From assembly GCA_001606155.1 (NCBI GenBank), contig LODT01000039.1:1-64000 (forward strand): a DNA stretch of 64,000 nucleotides, read 5' to 3'. The position numbers and the translations under genes are program-made. This DNA comes from Tieghemostelium lacteum (Eukaryota > Evosea > Eumycetozoa > Dictyosteliales > Raperosteliaceae). Positions 1-9,538 of the stretch are shown here, one piece after another. Position 1 is the stretch's first letter; each line of letters opens with the position of its first letter. The notes below the pieces were generated by a model that saw only the letters and a list, made by a program, of their open reading frames with translations, was not told the DNA's origin and did not search any database.

Positions 1-99
1 AAGGTTTTAAGATGATAGTCATCCATTCCTGACTACCTTTTATGTATACTTTATACTAATCTATACTGTACTCATGTGTAACTTGGTAAGGAGCATTCT
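1..99 (+). repeat. tRNA-upstream repeat, copy 1
   Basis: This 99-bp sequence occurs again in inverted orientation at 24,905-25,003, with 97 of 99 positions alike by eye. Similarity ends abruptly after GCATTCT. The copy ends 68 bp before the tRNA-Leu gene; the other ends 67 bp before tRNA-Pro. It is cut by the window edge on the left, so its full length is unknown. It is probably the end of an element that integrates at a fixed distance upstream of tRNA genes; identity not established. Confidence 0.8.
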
Positions 100-167
100 G
101 ATAAAAAAAAAATTTTTGTAACGTTATTTGACATAAAATTTGTTTTTTTTTTTGATTTTCATGTTTA

Positions 168-246
168 GTACTTTTGTCCGAGTGGTTAAGGAGTTAGCTT
201 TAGGCGCTAATGGGAAACCGCGTGGGTTCGAACCCCACAGAGTACA
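168..246 (+). tRNA. tRNA-Leu (anticodon UAG)
   Basis: It folds as a class II tRNA. The acceptor stem GTACTTT pairs with AGAGTAC, and the D-arm contains GAGTGGTTAAGG. The anticodon stem TTAGC/GCTAA encloses loop TTTAGGC (anticodon TAG). There is a long variable arm with GGGAAACC, then T-arm GTGGG-TTCGAAC-CCCAC and discriminator A. No intron is present. A T-run follows about 10 bp downstream and would serve as the Pol III terminator. LINE debris follows from about 303. Confidence 0.96.
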
Positions 247-302
247 CATCTTTTTATTTTTTAAAAATAAAAAAAAAAAAAAAATACCCACCAACCACAA
301 CT

Positions 303-580
303 CTGCCAATCTACACGGTATATTCCCTAGGGAATAGCTAGAATTGTTCATCACAAAGGTAGAAACACCTTCTTTAGATTTTTTGCAAGATCTACACTAA
401 ATGATAAAAAAAAATAAAAAATAATAATAGTAAAACCCAATTTGAACAACTGAAAATAAAGAAGAACTTACAAACAAGAACTAAAACAAGAAGAAGAACA
501 CCCACCTATCACAACATAAATGTATTAATCACAATCAAAACTCACATCACAAAAACAAAAAAATCAATCATAACTTTTTT
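303..580 (+). mobile_element. LINE 3' fragment (TRE-like), internally deleted
   Basis: Positions 303-395 match, in opposite orientation, the ORF2 coding region of the LINE at 23,254-24,717 (around 24,105-24,200). Positions about 425-565 match its 3' untranslated region (around 23,390-23,560). The stretch between has been lost, so this is a short decayed piece. It lies downstream of tRNA-Leu in the same orientation as the tRNA, mirroring the LINE downstream of tRNA-Pro. Confidence 0.8.
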
Positions 581-597
581 CAAACAATGTAACTGAT

Positions 598-642
598 ATT
601 GATCCTTGATAGGTAGTCTAGGTATTTTAGCAGTTTCCATTA
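598..642 (-). mobile_element. Short LINE fragment
   Basis: About 45 bp around GGTAGTCTAGGTATTTTAGC match the end of the LINE ORF2 at about 23,707-23,752 in the same orientation. It is therefore inverted relative to the neighbouring fragment at 303-580. It looks like a rearranged remnant. Confidence 0.65.
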
Positions 643-753
643 ATATTAGTTTACCAATATATTTTTTAAGTTCAATTCTTTAAAGAAATTAATCAAGTTT
701 CTTGAATTTAAAAAATTATTTTTTTTTTCCCATTATTTTTTACGTATTGATGA

Positions 754-1086
754 ATGAACAATTTAATCCCACACTATAAAGAGATCTATGCTAATGAAAA
801 AAGAATCAAAAAGAATTTTAAATTCAAAAAATCAAAGAGTAATTTTGCACAATCTAGAAAATCACTAATTAAAAATGAAATTGAATCATTAGTAGATTTA
901 TCAAAAGATTATGAAATCTATAGACAATCCATTTTAGAATGGTTTAATAACGATACTGTTTCATCAGTAAAAGTAAATTTGAAAATATTACAATCAATAA
1001 CTGTGTACCTTAAAAAGGATGAATTTAAATCTAAAGGTAGAAATAGACTCCACAATATATCTAAACCTTTGTATTATATATACTAA
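754..1086 (+). CDS. Hypothetical protein, 110 aa
   Basis: The open frame begins MNNLIPHYKEIYANEKRIKK and is rich in Lys, Ile and Ser, with dictyostelid codon use. I do not recognise a domain. It ends 20 bp before the next ORF on the same strand; the two are in frames that no GT-AG intron I can find would connect, so I list them apart. It may be a small separate gene or a 5' exon of the downstream gene. The chosen start is the first ATG of the frame, after a poly-T stretch typical of dictyostelid promoters. Confidence 0.5.
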   Translation: MNNLIPHYKEIYANEKRIKKNFKFKKSKSNFAQSRKSLIKNEIESLVDLSKDYEIYRQSILEWFNNDTVSSVKVNLKILQSITVYLKKDEFKSKGRNRLHNISKPLYYIY

Positions 1087-1106
1087 TATATATTATATAT
1101 TATATT

Positions 1107-2705
1107 ATGATAGAATTTTTAGATTTATTAACAGATAACAATCCAATGAAAAGATATTTATATCTATCACTATTGTTAAATGAACCACAGAGTTTATTTT
1201 ATTGTGATGCTAATGTTATTAAACTACTATTCAATGATCAAGAAATTGGAATTAGATTGTATACAGGACATTTGATTGGGTTAAATGTAAAGGTGCTATA
1301 TGAAAAATATTTGGTATTCTTACCTGAATTTCTTCAGGTTACCAGAGAGTATCCAAATTGTTTTACCTATCTAATTCCAAAAGAACATTTTAAACTTTTT
1401 GATCAATTGGATTATAAAGATTTAAAAAACCATTGGTATCATAAATCATCAGTAGAGTTTATTGGTATGATTCAGAGATTGATAAAAGAAATTATTAAAT
1501 GTATATCAATAACTAAACCCAGACATAGATCACCAATTAAAATAGATTTCATTTTTAATTATCTAAATGATACTGATATATCAATTACTGAAAAATTGGT
1601 TTCACAACAAGATATAGTATCAGGCCTTCAATATCTATTTGGTAGAATTAATTCTGAAAATTCACATTATGTAGTTAAAAATCAATTGGATACACTATTG
1701 AAGGTTTTCGGTCACCAAGTTATCTATGATGGTATGGCAAACGCAATAGTCAGTGATAAGAGAATATTCGAATGGTTTAAAACATTGGATCCTGATTTTG
1801 TAGCTGAATTAATTGAAAGAAAAGGAGTGGAATTTTGGAAAGAACCAATAAGAAATTCAGTTTTGGTTGGTAGATATTCACCTTATAGTACAGACTTGAG
1901 TGTAAAAATCAAATTGTTGGAAATCATGTCATTGGAAACCAAAGAATCTCGTCAAGAGTTTTTTAAGAAAAAAGTAAATGGTCAATTTGTATCAGAACGT
2001 GGTATTTGGTTTTATATATGGTTACATAGACAATATCAACAAGATCTCTCACCAATGTTATTCAAGGATTTTGAAAATAGAATATTAAGAGGTAGCATTT
2101 ATGGTAATCTTATGGAATCTCTATTGAGATTCTATCTATTGAATAGAAAACCAGATATGGAATATCCACGTGACTTTATAGAAGTTTTATATACCCAATT
2201 ACAAAAGTCAATTAAAACCAATTATCTACCCAATCTTCCTGGTGTCATACTAATTTTGGGTAGATTTTTATCAGATGATAAAATTATGGAACTTTTCCAA
2301 ATCTACTTTAAAAGGTATATTACAAATGGGCTTATTATTGATGAACTATATGGAGTTTTAAGAGCCTATCCAAAAACTATATCCTATATAATAGATTCCA
2401 TTATTCAAATTCCAATTTCTCGAAATATTTTTAATAGTCATACATTATATCGCCTAATTAGTACAATTGTTAGAGTAGTATCACAACTAAATATCAGCGT
2501 ACAATCAACATATTCACAAAAACTATTAGAATTATTTATAAATTTTAGAGATTATTCACTATATAGAACAACAATTCCAATTGAATATCCAAAATATTTA
2601 TTCAGTATCATTCAACTATCTTCAAATCCATTATTTTACTATTCACTATTATTAAATTGTAATCATTTTTTTGATCCAATAACAAAAAAATTTAATTTAT
2701 TTTAA
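1107..2705 (+). CDS. Hypothetical protein, 532 aa
   Basis: A single long uninterrupted frame starts MIEFLDLLTDNNPMKRYLYL and ends KKFNLF. Composition is hydrophobic-helical, with repeated Leu/Ile-rich helices (for example NYLPNLPGVILILGRFLSDD) that could form an alpha-solenoid; this is inference from pattern only. No signal peptide, membrane segment or catalytic motif is obvious. It lies between a small ORF upstream and another unrecognised ORF downstream, all on the plus strand. The length and normal codon use argue for a real gene, probably of a dictyostelid-specific family. Confidence 0.7.
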   Translation: MIEFLDLLTDNNPMKRYLYLSLLLNEPQSLFYCDANVIKLLFNDQEIGIRLYTGHLIGLNVKVLYEKYLVFLPEFLQVTREYPNCFTYLIPKEHFKLFDQLDYKDLKNHWYHKSSVEFIGMIQRLIKEIIKCISITKPRHRSPIKIDFIFNYLNDTDISITEKLVSQQDIVSGLQYLFGRINSENSHYVVKNQLDTLLKVFGHQVIYDGMANAIVSDKRIFEWFKTLDPDFVAELIERKGVEFWKEPIRNSVLVGRYSPYSTDLSVKIKLLEIMSLETKESRQEFFKKKVNGQFVSERGIWFYIWLHRQYQQDLSPMLFKDFENRILRGSIYGNLMESLLRFYLLNRKPDMEYPRDFIEVLYTQLQKSIKTNYLPNLPGVILILGRFLSDDKIMELFQIYFKRYITNGLIIDELYGVLRAYPKTISYIIDSIIQIPISRNIFNSHTLYRLISTIVRVVSQLNISVQSTYSQKLLELFINFRDYSLYRTTIPIEYPKYLFSIIQLSSNPLFYYSLLLNCNHFFDPITKKFNLF

Positions 2706-2721
2706 ATTTTTAAATAGTAAT

Positions 2722-2758
<37 letters not shown>

Positions 2759-2901
2759 GTAAAATAATAATAACTAGAGAAAATATTAATAATGAAAATT
2801 TAATAATACCAATAATTATTGTTAAAAAAATATTAAATTTATCAATTCAACCAGGAATTTCAAAGAAAAGAATATCAACTAGACAACATTTACATTGTTT
2901 A

Positions 2902-3783
2902 ATGTTAGTTTCAAAATCTATAAGTTTATACATTTTAAGAATTTTACCATTTAAACAGTGTAGTACACATAGAGATATTTTAGAATATATAGTAAATGAT
3001 AATCATAAATTAATAACTATAACACAATCACCAACTGATAATATTATTAATAGTTTACACTATAATAATAATCAAGTTAAAAGTTTAACTATTCATGTAC
3101 TATCAAATGTTAATAAGTTTCAAATGTGTAGTGGTGATTCTACAGTATTAAAATTTCAAGTACCCTCTACACATCATCTAATGGAATTGGTTAAAGATAA
3201 AATGGAAAAATGTACCATATTAGAAACTCTAAAAATTAAATGTCATTTTATAGTAGAATCTGAAAAATCAAAGCTAACAAGTTGGTTAGAAGAAAATGTA
3301 CCAATATCCATTGTAATACATTTAACCATTAAAAATGATAATTCATCTATGAAACTTTGTTATCAAAGAATTGGTAACGGTAAGAAATTACATAGATATT
3401 CAATTCATTGTAAACCTAATAATAATCATATTCCATTTCAAAATTTATTTATTGAAAATCCAAAATTGATTAGTATAAGTTCTTCAATAGAATTTTTTAT
3501 TAGATTTGTTGAATATCTATCAAAGAATTCAAACAAACAACAATCTGTAAAGATTTTAGATTTTACCATTATCAATCTAGAATCTTTAAAAATGGATACC
3601 ATTACAAATATTTTAACAGAGAAATTAAATCAATTATTTCAATCTTTAGTTGTTTGTACATCCATTATAAAAGTTTGCCTATCATTAAATGATCAAATAC
3701 CAATTAATTGTAATTGGTCATTAATTAATCTTCATAATATCTATGAACCAAATAATAATTTTACAATATTTTATAAAAAATAA
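2902..3783 (+). CDS. Hypothetical protein, at least 293 aa, 5' end uncertain
   Basis: The frame from ATG at 2,902 reads MLVSKSISLYILRILPFK and continues to a stop before an AT-rich tail. The same frame stays open upstream to about 2,688 through an Asn tract and the plausible peptide IPIIIVKKILNLSIQPG, but no in-frame ATG occurs there. Either a short upstream exon is missing, or the gene has lost its start. The stretch resembles the leader of dictyostelid F-box/leucine-rich-type proteins (compare the minus-strand ORF at 49.1-50.8 kb), but I see no clear repeat register. Function unknown. Confidence 0.55.
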   Translation: MLVSKSISLYILRILPFKQCSTHRDILEYIVNDNHKLITITQSPTDNIINSLHYNNNQVKSLTIHVLSNVNKFQMCSGDSTVLKFQVPSTHHLMELVKDKMEKCTILETLKIKCHFIVESEKSKLTSWLEENVPISIVIHLTIKNDNSSMKLCYQRIGNGKKLHRYSIHCKPNNNHIPFQNLFIENPKLISISSSIEFFIRFVEYLSKNSNKQQSVKILDFTIINLESLKMDTITNILTEKLNQLFQSLVVCTSIIKVCLSLNDQIPINCNWSLINLHNIYEPNNNFTIFYKK

Positions 3784-3850
3784 ATAATAATTATCTAATA
3801 TATATATAATATATATAATATAATATAATATCTAAATGGCATTTTTATTA

Positions 3851-5959
3851 TTATTTTTTTAAAGAAAAATGAGCAATTTGAGCTTCGGTATCAGAGATAT
3901 CACCTCTATCCCAACGTACAAACTTATTGAGTTGAAGATTTTTATAAAAGATATATTCACAATAACGACCTTCATTGGTAGTATCTTCAAGACCAGAAGC
4001 ACGAAGAGTTTTGTAATTGTCTTCAGTTTGTTTAGTGGTAATGTAGGAAAGGAAAATAGTTGGCATATTACCATTGGAAGCAACAATATCTGCAGCTCCT
4101 TGAGATTGTAATTTTCTATCTAAATAATCTTCAGTATTACCAAAATGAGTTACAATAACATTGACATCGGTATTATCAATTTTTAAAACTGCATCGATAA
4201 GACAAGCCAATTCACCTTCTGGTGAAGGTAAAATGACATGTTTAGATCTGACAATTGGATAAATGGTCAATAGAGCGCATCCCCAGGTATTTTCACTAGG
4301 AGCAGGACCAAAATCACTGTACATTTTCAATTCATAGGATAACCATTCAACTAAATCTCTGTTACCAGTCATTACACGTGAGAGATCAGATTCTAAAATA
4401 CCAATGATATTGGTATTGTGAGATTTAATAGCAGCTGTGATATTTGGGAATGAATTTCTACCAAAATTATCATAACCAAAATGAATAGTCCAAATCATTG
4501 CCTTGATATCTTTTGGTGGAATATTTTCAACATGAGTCATATTGGTATGTCTTTCATAGTGTGTACCTTGAACTAGAGCATCAGTTGGATGTGTTATAGC
4601 TCTATTTACAGAGAATAATAACATTAAAACCAATAAAGCAAATAGGAAATTCCAAATTTCTCTATTTGGATAGGTAGTATTGGATTTCTTTAATAACTCT
4701 TTAGATTGACTATCTTTGGAATTATCTTGACGTGATGAAGTGGATGAAGTATCACTGAATGAAAAGGATAAAATACCAATTGCTATACATAGAATATTAG
4801 CAATAATCATAGTTTGATGACGTTCTCTTAATAAATTTGCACCTAAATACCATGGTAAGAATTTATAAGATACTACAATAATTGCCCAGAATAACAATAC
4901 AACATAGGTTATAATAGAGAAGAGGAATAATTTTGGTTTAGAAGTTGCTTGATTCATACGTTCAACCATTACAACCCATAATGATGAAGTATACATTGCC
5001 AAGTAACTACCACATATTAAACCTAGGAAACCAATCATTGGTGGAACAGTTCCAGAACAGAAACCAAATACAGTACCAACAACCAATGCAAAAATATGAT
5101 AATTTCTAGAATATAATAAATTTGTTTTTTTTGATAAAACAACACCCATCATTAAACCTATAATAACCAATAAACCACCTGGGAATGGTGTCAAATCAAC
5201 CCAACGTGGAATTAAACCATAAGTTGAAAATAATAATTGATTAAAGAAAATTAAACCACCAAAACCAATACCAACACTAACAGAAGGACCATTGATATGT
5301 AAACTTGATTTTGTATTATGAATGGTAGTTTTTTCATCTTGAACTTCACGTAATAGGATGACCAAACATACAATGGAAAGAATCAAACCAAAGACTATCC
5401 AATTTTTCCAAGTTACAAATGGATTAATACTAATGTATGGTAGTCTAAAGATGGCATGTAAAATGATTGCCAAAGCATAGGCATAGGCAGTTCTTTCTCT
5501 CTGTACTGTTGATCTGGCAGTACTAAACTTATTACATTGAGCCAACCAATCAATAGCCACTGCAACTGAGATAAAGAAAGTTTTGGTTACATGTGGAACA
5601 TTAAATAATCCAAATTCATTCTTTTTAATATTGGCCTTGATGATGGTATAGGGAAATACTGATAGAAATCCTACAAGTATTGCTATAAATCTAATTTGTG
5701 TATTAAATCTACTAACAAATCTATTTATAAATCCCAATGACAATAAAATTGGTGAGAAAATGGCAACTAAACATATTTCCCATCCAGTAAAACCCATATC
5801 ACCCATTGGGAAAAACCATATAACTGTAATGAATTCAACTATAAAACTCCAATTTACAAATGCTAAATAAACTTCTGAAAATAATCCTAAAAGATATTTC
5901 TTATTAACATCTCCTACACTATAGGATTTGTTTGTATTAACATTTGTAGGTTTGTTCAT
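3851..5959 (-). CDS. cwh43: CWH43 / PGAP2-interacting protein homolog
   Basis: This 702-aa frame has no intron. The N-terminal two thirds hold many hydrophobic membrane segments, including WSFIVEFITVIWFFPMGDMG, typical of the CWH43 N-terminal region. The last ~230 residues (from about 475) match the CWH43 C-terminal endonuclease/exonuclease/phosphatase-fold domain: IWTIHFGYDNFGRNSFPN, IIGILESD and the closing GDISDTEAQIAHFSL. Yeast Cwh43 acts in lipid remodelling of GPI anchors to ceramide in the ER, and the human protein is about this length, so the gene looks whole. It is divergent from the BAR-domain gene with about 440 bp between them. Confidence 0.9.
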   Translation of the reverse strand: MNKPTNVNTNKSYSVGDVNKKYLLGLFSEVYLAFVNWSFIVEFITVIWFFPMGDMGFTGWEICLVAIFSPILLSLGFINRFVSRFNTQIRFIAILVGFLSVFPYTIIKANIKKNEFGLFNVPHVTKTFFISVAVAIDWLAQCNKFSTARSTVQRERTAYAYALAIILHAIFRLPYISINPFVTWKNWIVFGLILSIVCLVILLREVQDEKTTIHNTKSSLHINGPSVSVGIGFGGLIFFNQLLFSTYGLIPRWVDLTPFPGGLLVIIGLMMGVVLSKKTNLLYSRNYHIFALVVGTVFGFCSGTVPPMIGFLGLICGSYLAMYTSSLWVVMVERMNQATSKPKLFLFSIITYVVLLFWAIIVVSYKFLPWYLGANLLRERHQTMIIANILCIAIGILSFSFSDTSSTSSRQDNSKDSQSKELLKKSNTTYPNREIWNFLFALLVLMLLFSVNRAITHPTDALVQGTHYERHTNMTHVENIPPKDIKAMIWTIHFGYDNFGRNSFPNITAAIKSHNTNIIGILESDLSRVMTGNRDLVEWLSYELKMYSDFGPAPSENTWGCALLTIYPIVRSKHVILPSPEGELACLIDAVLKIDNTDVNVIVTHFGNTEDYLDRKLQSQGAADIVASNGNMPTIFLSYITTKQTEDNYKTLRASGLEDTTNEGRYCEYIFYKNLQLNKFVRWDRGDISDTEAQIAHFSLKK

Positions 5960-6401
5960 CTTTTAAAAAATATGAAAAAAAAAAAAAAATTTTTTGTATT
6001 AAAAAAATTATTAGATTTCATAGATATTTTTAAGAGAAGTTCAAAAATTTTTGTAAAAGAAAATTATGAAAATGATTTATTAATTAAATTAGTTTTTTTT
6101 TTAAAAGATTAAGATTTGTTTAAATTATTTATCATTATCTATATTGATTTTTTGATTGATTTTTATTTTAATGTAGAATAGAATTAATTCTATTATGTTT
6201 ATTAAAAGTTAGGTATTTGAAAAAAAAAAAAAAGTAATTAGGAGTTCGTCATGTAATCGATTTCTTTCTCACCTTAGAACCATTTATTATTATAATTCTT
6301 TACAAAAAATAAAAAAAAAAAAAAAAAATTTTTTTTTTAATTTAATTTAATTGTTCACTATTTTCACACTATCACTATAGTTATTAAGTTATCAAATAAA
6401 A
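5960..6401. other. Intergenic, divergent promoter region
   Basis: This AT-rich spacer with several poly-A/poly-T runs lies between the divergent CWH43 and BAR-domain genes. It presumably holds both promoters. A slightly less AT-rich patch at about 6,240-6,290 has no recognisable structure. Confidence 0.6.
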
Positions 6402-7279
6402 ATGTTTAAAAAAGGTTTAGAAGTTTTAAATAAAACAAAAGAAGCAGCAAAATCATCATTACAAGTTGAACAAATTGAAGAAGCTGAATTTGTACAAACT
6501 GCTAAAGCATCATATAAAAATATGAAATGGACATTAAAATTATTAATTGAATCTGCTAAAAATTATTATATTGCTGCTAGTAAGTAATAATTATATTTAT
6601 ATTTATACATTTTATATTAATAAACAAAAAAAACAAAAAATAGATAAACAAGTTGAAACTGGAGGACAATTTTCAAATGTTTTACAATCATTTAGTGAAA
6701 AAACATCACATACCAGTTATATTACAAATCAAACTGTACCATTATCAGTAGCATTAAAGGAGACTGGTGAAGGTGTAAAGAATACACAAATCTATTTCCA
6801 ACAATATACACAATTATTCACTGATAAATTTGCTAATCAATTACAAACACTCTATAATAGTAATGTAAAGAAAATTAGTCAATTGATTAAGCAACAAGAG
6901 GAAGTTAGATTCAGACATAACCAAGCTCAAAGTAATTTGAAATCTGCTCAAAAATCTGGTACTACTGGTCAAAAACTAGCAGAGAAACAAACTGAGGCTG
7001 ATAATCATAAAGCTCATTATGATAAAGTCAATGAAAATCTAGAGAGAACTATAAATGAAATGGTAGTCTATGTTCAAAAAGAAGTTGCCATTGCTCTCAA
7101 GACATTTGTACAGGAACAACAATTACTAGTTCAAGAAGGTATTAAAATTTGGACTCAATCTGAAAATCGTATATTTGGTGTTGAATCTCCAATCACTAAT
7201 CCACCACAATCTTTTGATAATGGTTCAACTGTACCTGTTTCATTAGAAAAACTTTCAATTGATCATGAACCAGAACATC

Positions 7280-7319
<40 letters not shown>

Positions 7320-7410
7320 TTATCAACAACATAGTGAACATAGTGAAACAACTAATACTACATCACCAAATCCATTTGATGAAAAAAATCCATTTGATAC
7401 CAACTTATAA
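6402..7410 (+). CDS. BAR-domain protein
   Basis: Two exons, 6,402-6,579 and 6,644-7,410; the intron has GTAAGT...TAG ends and keeps frame, giving about 314 aa. The N-terminus MFKKGLEVLNKTKEAAKS is a probable amphipathic helix. The central long coiled helices (QLIKQQEEVRFRHNQAQSNL, then KSAQKSGTTGQKLAEKQTEA) have the BAR-fold look of membrane-curvature proteins. The C-terminus is low complexity: a poly-Gln run near 7,280-7,317, then two NPFD-type repeats (NPFDEKNPFDTNL), which resemble endocytic EH-domain or clathrin-adaptor ligands. A role in membrane shaping during endocytosis is inference. Confidence 0.75.
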
Positions 7411-7455
7411 AAACTCAATTCATTAATAATAATAATTTATTATATTTATTTTTTT

Positions 7456-8895
7456 TTATAATTCTTTTATTAATTTACCATCTTTCCATAAACCATTTGT
7501 ACGAATTTGATTTTTTAAATAATAACCAGTACCATTTGGTATACCATTTATAAATTCACCATTATATATTGAACCATCAGATTTATGATATGTACCTCTA
7601 CCATAAAGTGTTGTTTTAGAAGAAGAAGGATCAACTAAAGTCTCTTTAAATTCAGCTTGATAAATTTCACCATCTATGGTTTTTAAAACACCTGATCCAA
7701 TTTTTAAATTTTTAATCCAATCACCATTATATGTTGAACCATTAGACCATGTCATTAAACCTTTACCTTGTTTATATCCATTCACAAATGAACCTTTATA
7801 AACAGATTCATCAGAATAATATTCTTCACCTTTACCATTTGGTATATAATCTTTTAGTTCACCTTTATATATACTTTGATTATCTTGAGAATATAAAGCA
7901 CCATTTTGTAATTCACCATTATTCCAAGAACCTTCAATTAATAGACCTGTTTGATATAATCTACCATTACCATTTGGTTTACCATTTAACCAATGATCAT
8001 TCTCAATCATTTGATTCTCTGGTTTATTATACCATGATCCTGTACCATTTGGTGTGTTGTGTTTTAGACTACCTATGAATACAGAACCATTTGGAAATGA
8101 TATTCTTCCACTACCAGTCCATAAATTATCTTTAAAATCACCATAATATTCCATTTGATTTTCTTTTAAAACTTGATGACCATATACTAATTTACCTTGT
8201 ACCCATAGACCTTTAATCTCAAAATCCTTTGTTGAATAGATACCATATCCATGTAACTCATCGTTCTTCCATTGACCTTCATGTGTTATACCTTCAGCAG
8301 TTATCCATTTACCACTACCATTTCTCTGATCATTTTCCCAATCACCATCAAAATGATTACCATTTTTACAAACTAATCTACCTCTACCCTCTCTACGACC
8401 ATCTTTAAACATTCCCAAAAAGAAATCACCATTTGACAATTGTAATTCTCCAAATCCATTTGGTATACCTGTATCACTAACTTGACCTTCATATACAGAT
8501 CCTGATTTTGATTTTACAGTTGCTTTTAAACCTGCATTATCAAGATAGGTAACATCTTCTCTCCTACTACTGTTATCAATATTATGAAAATTTAATATAT
8601 GTCCTTTACCATCATTATGATATTCTTGTTCAATTTCAAATGGAAATTTTAATTTATCAATTTCAATTGATGATTTTATAATATTATCATCATCTATAGT
8701 TAAAGATTGGAGTTTTGATCTTTCTATTAATTTTTCAATCTCAATTTTAGGATTTGGTAAATTTTTTAAAATTTCATTTACATTTGTATTATTATTATTA
8801 TTACTACTACTACTACTACTACTACTATAATATTTAATATTTGAAAATGATATTATTCTATTTTCAATAAAAAATTTAATTAAATATACGTTTTG
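7456..8895 (-). CDS. MORN-repeat protein, 5' end unresolved
   Basis: The frame runs open from about 8,895 down to 7,456. The C-terminal ~330 residues are consecutive MORN repeats of the form G.G....NG..Y.G.W (for example GDFKDNLWTGSGRISFPNGS). Upstream in the same frame come another MORN unit (SGSVYEGQVSDTGIPNG), a charged segment and a Ser/Asn tract. No in-frame ATG exists before 8,895, where a stop occurs, so the initiating exon must lie further upstream or the start is lost. MORN repeats often tether proteins to phosphoinositides or mediate membrane-cytoskeleton contacts. No catalytic domain is visible. Confidence 0.8.
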   Translation of the reverse strand, partial: QNVYLIKFFIENRIISFSNIKYYSSSSSSSSNNNNNTNVNEILKNLPNPKIEIEKLIERSKLQSLTIDDDNIIKSSIEIDKLKFPFEIEQEYHNDGKGHILNFHNIDNSSRREDVTYLDNAGLKATVKSKSGSVYEGQVSDTGIPNGFGELQLSNGDFFLGMFKDGRREGRGRLVCKNGNHFDGDWENDQRNGSGKWITAEGITHEGQWKNDELHGYGIYSTKDFEIKGLWVQGKLVYGHQVLKENQMEYYGDFKDNLWTGSGRISFPNGSVFIGSLKHNTPNGTGSWYNKPENQMIENDHWLNGKPNGNGRLYQTGLLIEGSWNNGELQNGALYSQDNQSIYKGELKDYIPNGKGEEYYSDESVYKGSFVNGYKQGKGLMTWSNGSTYNGDWIKNLKIGSGVLKTIDGEIYQAEFKETLVDPSSSKTTLYGRGTYHKSDGSIYNGEFINGIPNGTGYYLKNQIRTNGLWKDGKLIKEL

Positions 8896-9281
8896 TTAAA
8901 TGATTCATTTTGACAAAATTTTAAAAATCTTTTTTTTTTTTTTACATATCAATTTCATTGCCATCACACACAAATAATGTTTTAATTGCTGTCAAAATTT
9001 ATAAAATATTAAAAGTCTAAATCCACCAAAATTGGATTTTACCAATCTGATCACCAAATTTGAACTGATATATTCTTACACATCATTTAGTCTTTATAAT
9101 TATAATACGTTTACACTTTTATGAAATATAGATTAATGGACATTGAATTAAAAAAAATTAAAGATTCTTTATTATTTATGAACTTGAAATTAAACAATTT
9201 AAAAATTAAACTATTTCTAGAAATTTAAACCAGCAAAATCATAAAATAAATTAAAAATTTATTTTCTCATCCCTTTTTTTT

Positions 9282-9390
9282 TCTACACTGATGACCATAT
9301 CACTGGTATTTAATGTTTGTATTTTTTAAATCTAATTACTTAAATTTGTGATCTGATTTCACATTAATATTTAACGTTGTCGGTGTAAGA
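9282..9390 (+). mobile_element. Small TIR element (MITE-like), copy A
   Basis: About 109 bp, starting TCTACACTGATG and ending GGTGTAAGA, which are near inverted repeats of one another. The core ACTTAAATT...GATCTGATTTCAC is shared with copy B at 11,047-11,173. No coding capacity. It lies 150 bp downstream of the U-box gene's stop codon. The rest of the spacer 8,896-9,538 is plain AT-rich sequence. Confidence 0.65.
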
Positions 9391-9538
9391 AAAAAAAACT
9401 TAAAAAAAAAAAATATTACATGAATGTAAAATATTACATAAAATAAAACTTACTAATTTTAAAGAAAACGTAAAATAGAGAAATTTTGAAAACAAAATTT
9501 GCAGGCAATAGATCTGATATCTTAATAACATCTATTTA

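Noticed and set aside
1-99. C/D-box snoRNA
   Set aside because: A CTGA near the end and GATGATA near the start hinted at it, but the CTGA is not kept in copy 2 and no C-box TGATGA is present.
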